From Trissonchulus latispiculum (lineage: Eukaryota; Nematoda; Enoplea; Enoplida; Ironidae), in contig JASAND010023114.1 in the NCBI GenBank assembly GCA_030248195.1, forward strand, positions 1 to 64,000: a stretch of 64,000 bases of DNA, in the 5' to 3' direction. Positions within the stretch are counted from its first letter, which is position 1; every line of letters begins with the position of its first letter. The notes beneath the pieces were generated by a model. It saw only the letters and a program-made list of their open reading frames with translations. It searched no databases and was not told the DNA's origin. A program made the position numbers and the translations under genes. Of the stretch, positions 49,101-58,100 are shown one piece after another.

Positions 49101-52100
49101 AAAAACCAAAAGTATCCAGTTTTATGCTGCTTACCAAAATATCTGCTATGACGCATAAATACAGGTTTTCAAAATTCATTCTTATGGGAGGCTTCCTAGT
49201 TCGTGACGCACTGACTCGTCATGCGAGCTGATAGGAACTAGATTCGACTAGACATTATTTTGCAATAGACCTGTAACAAACGCTTATACAGAATAAGTGG
49301 AATACAATTTAAATTGTTGTATACATATGAAAAGGCTTGCGTAAACATATAAATAGTAAATAGATACATCAAGGCTGGAAGTTTTGAATTTATTTGCAGA
49401 AATGGCTAAAGCATATATATCAATGAATATGGTGGGACTTCCCAAACATGAACCAGTCCCTTTAGAGGGAGCCGCTGCCCTGCCGTCTAAAACCGGTTCC
49501 GTGTACTATTATTCCCACATTCGTGCCCCACAAGCATTTCTATCCCTCGACAAGGACCAGCAGTCAGCTGCAAGGTGGGCTTTACGAAACAGCGGCGCAA
49601 TTTAGAACAACACCCTGGATTTCCAATCCCTATCTGATTGGTCAGACCATTTGTCTGAAATGCTGTTTCGGGCAAATGTGGTGCAAATTTTTACAAAAGG
49701 GTCGGCGCAAACAAAGATGTTGTCGAGAATATTGAAAAGTCGTCAAATTGAAGTTCCGGTGATCAATGGGGATGATCTGCAGATGCCATCGTTCCGCCAG
49801 TTGCACGACGTCACTCCTTTTATTTGTTGCGAGCATCACTCGCAATTCGCGGCGGATACTGCCCGATTTTGTTCTTTACACCCTGCATTCCAGCTAAAAC
49901 AGTTCATTGAAGCTGCTGGATTATTACTTGTAAAACACTGGTGACAAATACATATTACAGCATTTTTAGCTTGTATGCAGTATTTGTTTAGTAATATTAA
50001 TAAATTTTTTTTAGATGACCTACAAAATAGTGATTGCTAAGAAAAAACATTTCATCTTTAAGGCTGGAACCAGGTCAGCTAGGGATAGAACCGGAGAATA
50101 TATTTCTGGAGCAATAAAATTTGTGAAAGAAAACTAACTATGGAAGCAAATGAAGGCATTTGTCAGAATCATACCTTTAGCTAAGTGCCAACTCAGCGGA
50201 CAAAATTCCGTCAATGGACCTATTCCAGAAGAAATTACCAAAACTAGAACACTTGCGAACCACCCCGGAATCTTGCTACCTCAAAATTACACTTACGGTA
50301 TAAACCCTGTGATAGGCGATCCTAGGGCACACCTATTATTGTTTTACGATAGAGCTGAAACTGAACATCCTTTAAGACATATGGTTAATGGCTCAGTGCG
50401 ATTAACGGAAACAGAAGTGAAAGTAATTTTCGCTCAATTGTACATGACATGCGAATCTTTGATCGAGAACCATAAGCTGGTTATGCGCAACTTATCTCCA
50501 CATTTTGGAATGTATAATCCTCAGTTGAAACTCCCCAGATTTTATCGCTTCGATGGTATGATAGAGACTAATACAACATCCGAAAATGAACTTATTCCTT
50601 TGGGATATTGTTCCATCGGATTTATTCCTCCAGGGTTTATAGACTGCTCTGATGTTCCGGTTGGAAAACTTCTCAGCTATCAGTTTGGTCAATTCCTGTA
50701 TTTACTTACAGTTGGTCGTATGTACTGTGGTGTGGAAGACTTTCCTTTATCCGTATCATTCGCCACGAGGAGATTCATTCGATCCTGTTTAAGGGAAAAA
50801 CGAAAGATCAAGTTTTTTAAGATTCGAAAAAGTGCTTGTTTTAAAGAATGCTGCGAAACTTACCACGAGTTTCTTAAAAACACTGGGCAGGATGTAGTCA
50901 ACTAATCTGATTCTTAATTATGCAATAGTTTACAATTAATTGTTCCAATGTAACATTTTACTTAACAGATTTATGGATATTGTACAAAGCGCAATTAATT
51001 CTACATTTGACTCTTCTGATGGATTTCTAGCGTGGGTTAAATGTTCAGAAGACAGACCACGTGATCAGGACGATATGCGAAATCTGAGAGCTCTTTTGAA
51101 AAGATATTTTCGTTACAATCACAAGTCTGTAAAAATTATTTCCGAAATACAAATGACAGAAGCTATTTTAAGAGAACGTGACCAAGAACTCTTAAAACTC
51201 AAAATGGACTCTAAGGTCAATGTTACTGTTCCCGAGGATAAATACGTTTGTACCGGTCGTGTCTTGTCCAAGCCAGAAAGATACCAAATTACCCAAAGTA
51301 ATCACAATCTTTCGGCACATCGGAAGAAACACATATTTTGCTCTTCGTGCAACGGCTTTCACACGCAATAGGCTATAAAATCGCAAGCGGCAATGTTTGA
51401 GCGTTTCTGCTGCCGTTGTTCTTGCTACAATCCTGAAATATTGCCTCATGTAGAAATTCTTGATGACGAGAAAAGCCTATGCTGCTGTTGCACGCACGGC
51501 AAAAGTTCGTGTGACAGATCCCAAAGTGATTGTTGCAAATTAGACTGTCTGCATTGGCCTTTATTGTTAGGATGCTGCTTACATGGTCTGTCTTGTAAAT
51601 TCTATTCTCAAATGTTTCCTTGTGGTATATATCTTACTAATAATCACTAATAAAAATTATAGCCTGGCATTTGTCTTTTCCAACAATTTAGTTTACAATT
51701 TTCCTGGTGAAAATTTGTAATCATGGTTAGAAGCTTTATGACGAGTTTATATTATTGAAGTCTTACGTGATCTGCTAAAGGTTACTTCAGAATAGGTAGT
51801 GTGAATATTCTATTCCCCAAAAGACCTAGAGTAATGGCGAGTAAATTCCAGGACGTTCGCAACGTACATAGCAGGAATTGAGCAGTTTGGCAGCATAGTG
51901 CAATCTTAGAATATATCAATTTGCAATTCTAATACTAACAGCGGAGAATACCTATGCTGCAATAACGCAGTGCCGTAAAGACCCTCCGTCACTTAATCTT
52001 TCAATCCCATATTATTGCTTCAAACTTCATGTGTTATGCATATTACTCCTATTTTAGTATTAACAAAAATGTGCGGCAAATACGCAATTGTGGCCATCGG

Positions 52101-55100
52101 CTGTGTACCAGTTCCGAAGTATGGAGCTATTCCTCTAGAATTTAGCGCACCGGAGGTAGATGAAGCTGGAAAAACTACATTATGGCATGAGACCATTAGG
52201 GCTCCTGTTCCTCTTGCTCAATTGGATGAGTTTCAGCGCTGGTATCTTAACAGGTTAACGGGAAAACTAGGTATGGTCTATTCGGATGATTCTAGCTTGC
52301 GAAGTTTTGGAGATTGCATTAAATCCTTCGTAAAAATTTTGAAGAAAGAGCAAATTCGTATTGTACTGATCAAAGGCGATGCACAGAGGTCGATGCTAGA
52401 AAAAGGGCTTCGAGTCAATGGAATCGATGTCAATCTTACTGAAATGAAAACGATTGGTTGTCCACGGTTCAAAGAACTTCCAATGGTAGAAGCTGCGGTT
52501 TGTGAGAATCACATGAAAAGCATTCCTAAAGCTATGAAATACTGTACTAATCATCGTGTAAAGCAACTGAAGCTGTTTATTGATGCTAGTTTGTAAATAA
52601 AGATTTCCACATTTTGCTCGACTCTGGACTTTGCGTTTGTGTTGACGTTTTGCCTGAACCGTAAACTGAGAATGGAACGTTTATGCTTATAAGAAATTCT
52701 ATGAAATCGTGTAATCGCAAAGGGCGAGTTTGTTTGAGATGAAATGGAGTTACCACATATCTGATCAAAGTTTGACAATTCTTCACCTCCAACTACTGCA
52801 TTTCCATTTTCTGATACAGTCATCTTTCCTTCCAACGATTTAAGCAAGAGCTTGGCTTTAGCTCTTCCAACTTTAGGAATATGCTCGACCACCCAATCGA
52901 AACTTTGCACAGGAGATGAGCACAGCTTAGCTATTTCTTGTTTCTTGTGATCCTCAGGTTCATTAGTATTGAGTATTTCAAAAACTTTGTCTACAAAGTC
53001 TGAGCGATTTTCTAGCGGTGGTGGTAACAGTAACAGTGGTAGCGTCAATCGCAGGATATATATACTGTAGCAGGTTTGGATTTTTAAGTAACAGTTTTTG
53101 TTTCGTAGACTGGCTGAGTTTAACTGTGGCAAGTTTTCGTATCACTTCCCGGTGCTTGCCCAGTTTTCTCTTTTGACGCGAGCGAAGCGGTACAGCCTCG
53201 CTGTCAAGGAGATTCCAGCAAATTTTTGTTATACAATTACAGAAAGAGTCTGTGGCTTCTAAGATTAAGTCCGTAATTCTTTGTGTTTGTTTTGTGGCTG
53301 CAATTAGCTGCAGACACGGTAGGTTTTCATAAATACACGAAGACATTTAACGCTTTATTTTCATAAACACATTTATATACAATCAAGATACGCTACATAC
53401 AGTTCAGACAATACACAATTTGTTTTTCGTCGAAAGGTAAACTTCTCGAAATTGTAATTCCTCAGGTGTTTGGGGATTAACGTCTACCCATAGTTATACG
53501 GTTTTTCTTTGATGGCTTGTTTGTACATGTCCATGAATAATTTCGATTTTCCAGGTAATATTTGGGATCCAAGCGTGCTTATAGCCCTAAGATCTCTTCG
53601 TGAAGTCATTAGAAACAAGTGGTTGAATTGCCTTGATATCGAAGGACCATATTTACTCTCCAGAAAAGGTTACTGCCATAACATTAGCACTGTAATATTT
53701 TAATGATGGCTATAGACAGTAAGTAGCTTGTGTATCATTTTTGCTGCAAGCTAATTGTAAGTCGTCTATCACTAGAACTGAATGACGATGCCAGTTATCT
53801 TAATTGGAGATAAACTGATCGTCTAATCCTTGAACGAATTTTACATTCTCCGCATTATCTCTTATTTTAGCGTACAGAAGCTGTTCCGTTTCATACATAA
53901 AGACAATTTGGGATACCGGATCACTGAAAACAACATCTTTAGCCAATAAAAATTTATACACGAGGTATGTCTTTCCACTTCCTGAACTGCCTATAACTGC
54001 AATGCGGGAAGGTTTTGAATGGATATCGGATAATCGATTACACGCATGATTAAAGTATTTACAAAGTACAGTAATATTAATATAACAGTTGCTGTCCTAA
54101 GACACGTACAGCGGGACCTGCGCAACCTGTTGAAGAAGCGAAGCTTCGTCAACGGCGTGCGTGGCGGGGGCGCGCGCGCGCTTCCTTCGAACTAGAACGT
54201 CGTCGAATTCGAACTAGACTTCGTCGAACTAGACTTCGTCGAATGTGGCATTTCTTTCATTATTGAGAATAATGGTTACGTCTTATTCGGCAAATTTTCA
54301 GTAGTTTCTTTCTCAAACCAAAGCTTAAGACTGACTTTTCCTTCCTCTGGCTTGGAAAGGTAGTCACAATTGCTGCTAAGATCTCGTGTCAGGTCACAAG
54401 GGACAATAAAAAATCCGCTATCAAATTCCGTAGGCGATATTCCTGTATCGTCATTGGCGAAATTTAAACCTCTCAATAAAAAGAAGTAGGCTAATGCAAA
54501 GTCCTCGCTTATACTAAGTCCTTCCGTTGAAAACAGCGGTATGTCGTTCTTGTAAACTTGGACTCGGGAAGTGTGCGAGTACATGAGATTGAAAGGGTTG
54601 CGCGTTAGCTCTGGTGATGTCACCGCAGTGCTTTTTACCATAAACATGAAAATCTTTTTTGGTATTCGACCTAAAAATGGGGCATTATAGTGAAACATTT
54701 TAGAGCCTTTTGGAATAGTCTGCGTAGTCACCTGACGGAAGTTGGAACGGACGGACCAGTTGGAAGACACCTGACACTGCCAAAGATATCGTGGAATAAA
54801 CGCATCACCAGACAAACCTTTTTCGATTTGGCGATAAACTCTCTACGCTTTTTCAGGCCTTTGTTCACAGCTATATCAGGCAGTAAAGGGTCCCAGTTAT
54901 CAATACTGTAGTATGTGTCCTTTTCAAATATGCTAGTACTTAAAAGGTACTGCTTAGTTGGTGATGAAAAATTAAGCATTGCAAGAAGATATGCTTGATA
55001 GGGAAACATGTCCTGGTGTGGGGTGATCTTTTGTCCGTTTATGAAAACTTCAATTTCCGAAAATAGAGCATATCCAAACACTGGACACAGAAACTTTCGC

Positions 55101-58100
55101 TTTACCTGCAAGATCTGTTAGATCTGCGGAAAAGGACTTGGATTTCAAGAACTAGAAACATTGAAGAAAGCTCTAAACATTGGTCGGGGACTTTTTCCAA
55201 GCGGAATTCTAAAGCTGTTTGGTCTGTCCTGGGGGAGGGGTAACTAAAGAAATTTCTCGCAACTGATTATTTTCCACATCTGCCTGAATTATGAGTTTCT
55301 CTTCCCAGGAGAAAGCTTGCACTGAGCAAGTCTCGCCAACAGAAATCTTAGTCATTTAGAATCGGGTTTTTCTTCAAGTGGTCTTCTTTCTTAGTGTGGT
55401 CTTCTTTCTTGGCTTCTTTTGTATATAGCTTCTACTGTATGTAAAAAATTTCCATAGCTTAGTCTTAATGGTGCGATTAAACCGTTCAACGATACTGCAT
55501 TTAAAGCCTGCATTTGTACATGTATAAAACGTAATGTTGTGTTTTTTCAATAAACTTTGAAATGATTGAGAAATTCCTTTCCTTGGTCCGATTGTAACTT
55601 TTCTGGTGTTCGACCCGATGCAAGAATAGTTTCAAACGCTTCCACAACATTTACTGCCGACTTTGATTTCACTGGTACAGCCCATGCAAATTTGGAGAAT
55701 ACGTCGATGCACGTAAGTATAAATGTATATCCATCATTAACTTCGGCAATCCTTGACAGGTCTGCTAAGTCAATTTGCCACAGCTTATCGGTACCCTCAA
55801 CAAAATATTGTCTACTTTTGTATTTACGCCTGATTGGTCTATGTATATACAGTGTATGTGTACTGTTTCTTTAACCATTGTTTTACTTTTGACAACGTTA
55901 GTTGTGGATGCTCTTGTTTTACATATTTGAACAGTTTGTGTGCATGAGAATATGCCGCGGGACTAGTCGCAGAATAGTAGACTTACTTTCTTTAGTGCAT
56001 CTTCAATCCAAGTAGTTGTAGTGCTGTTGCCAACCCTGATCCAGTTTGTTTGCGTGATCGCCTTTGTCTAGTTGATGGAAAATACTCAACGTCCAACCAC
56101 CGCTTTTTGTTGCCTATATATTCTCGTGGGGTATTGCTATCTCGTAAAGCTTTTGCAAATAGTTCTGCGCCTACCGGAGGATTTGAAGAGCTGTTGCGTG
56201 TGAAATCGTGAATTAGATCACAAATCTTGGAACGAGTTGCGCTTTGTCCTTTATACTCAATCTCACCTTTTTCATTGATTTTAAGGTCGGGAATTGTTTT
56301 CACGTGATCCAGCAACCGTGATGCCTTTTGCTTAAGAGTTTTTGGTAAACTATCAACAATTATATTGTCGCCGTCATTTGCTTTAGTTTCCTGAGTCTGA
56401 TGCTTCAGCTTGATATCTGCTATTGGTTTGCTTTGCAGTAATCTTTTTCTCTAGTTGTTTTGCCTGAAAAGTGCTAGCTTTACGTCGCTAGACAGCTTAG
56501 TTTTCTTTATTTTCTTTGCTTCATGGTCTATATCATTTGAGTGCTCTTGAAATATATCAGGACGCACAAGTACTGAATATTCCATTACTTGTTAAATATC
56601 TTGTCTACAATCAGTCCACCAAGAACACCTAATACAGGACCCAGTACTGCTGGTAAAAAACCACCACTCTGTACGATCAGTTTGTGTTTCTTTTTCAGTT
56701 CCTTTTGTTGTCTGATTCGTCGCAGCAGTTGTCTATGCTTTCTCAGTTTCTTATGATCTTTTTCATTTAGTTTTACTTTTCCGTTTAGTACGTTCTCAAC
56801 GCAGTCGCAGATTTTGTTAGCTCACCGTTTGCAGTCTTTAACAAGGTTTTTCTGACTTTAGGAGTGCACTTGCGCAGCACACTGAGGTAGTCTATATTCT
56901 TTTCAAACCGCTTAGACATTCTGCATGGATTGCGCGGTATTACACTCTTTTTATAAACTTTTTAGCTTGTATACGCCATTTAACTCATTTGGAAATATAT
57001 TAGTTCGGATCCGAAACTCTTCTGGCATTTTTTTAGTGGGGGGGTGGGGGGCCCCCCCCACTTTTCGGTCCCCCCCTCCACTTTTCGGAGCCCCCCCCAC
57101 TTTTCGGCAAGCCCCCACCCACTTTTTTGGGGGTCGTCCAAAAGTGTCAAAAAATTAGGTTTTTGAGGTCAAATTTTCAAAAATTTTCTCAATTTTTAGC
57201 TAATTTATGGACTTATAAGCTCATTTTAAGCTTAAAAACAGCGATTTTTTGCGTTTTTACCTTAAAAATGCTAATTTTTCGCTAAAAATTTCGGTATATT
57301 TTACATTTGGCGCGCCCCCCCCCCCCTTTTCGGACGCCCCCCCCACTACCCCCTCCCTCGGGGGGGGGGGCGAAGCCCCCCCCCCACTTTCAAAACCCTA
57401 AAAAAATGCCAGCTCTTCGGGAGTGTTTTGATCCAAATCAATTAGTAAATATCTATGTGGAGATGTGGTTGCATGTGTATACGCATCCAAAAACGCATTC
57501 ACCTTTCCAGGAAACATTTGCTTAGCTATATTTAATGGTGTAAACTTATCTGCAGGATTTTTCATTAATACTATATACTGACTGTTTATTCTGCTGGTTC
57601 GACTTTTGCTGTAAAATATATTTTGCGTAATCACAATCACACTACATGACCTGTGGTGACGCCCACGTGTAAATAATTCTGTGAGCTTTGCATCCTTGCT
57701 AATTTCTGTCATCAAATCATCCAATATTAAAAGAGTCGGCGTGCTATTTTCCTTCAACTTGTTTGTCTGGAAGACCCTGCTGAAATTAAACTATTTCCTC
57801 AATATTATCATATGCATCCTGCCACTTTGTGTAGCACCAAATAATTCTCTGAGGTGGTGGGTTAATCATCTCCTTTCCATATTTTATAAGTTTAATGACA
57901 AATGTTGTCTTTCCTGCTTTTGTTGGTGCAGCTACAATACACGTAAACGGATGCTGGAATAGCAGGAATGGAGTGTGAATAATTTTAGGGTTAGTGGGAT
58001 TTTTATTTTGTATCTGTTGCGTATTGTTGCAAGTGCAGTTTCCATTGTCTCAAGAAGACTGGCATTTTTTGATCTTTTATTAAGAATATTTGTACACATA

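Noticed and set aside
53509..53703. + strand ORF of 64 aa
   Set aside because: Antisense shadow of the C-terminal part of packaging ATPase B.
55566..55874. + strand ORF of 102 aa
   Set aside because: It is the antisense shadow of the integrase core on the - strand.
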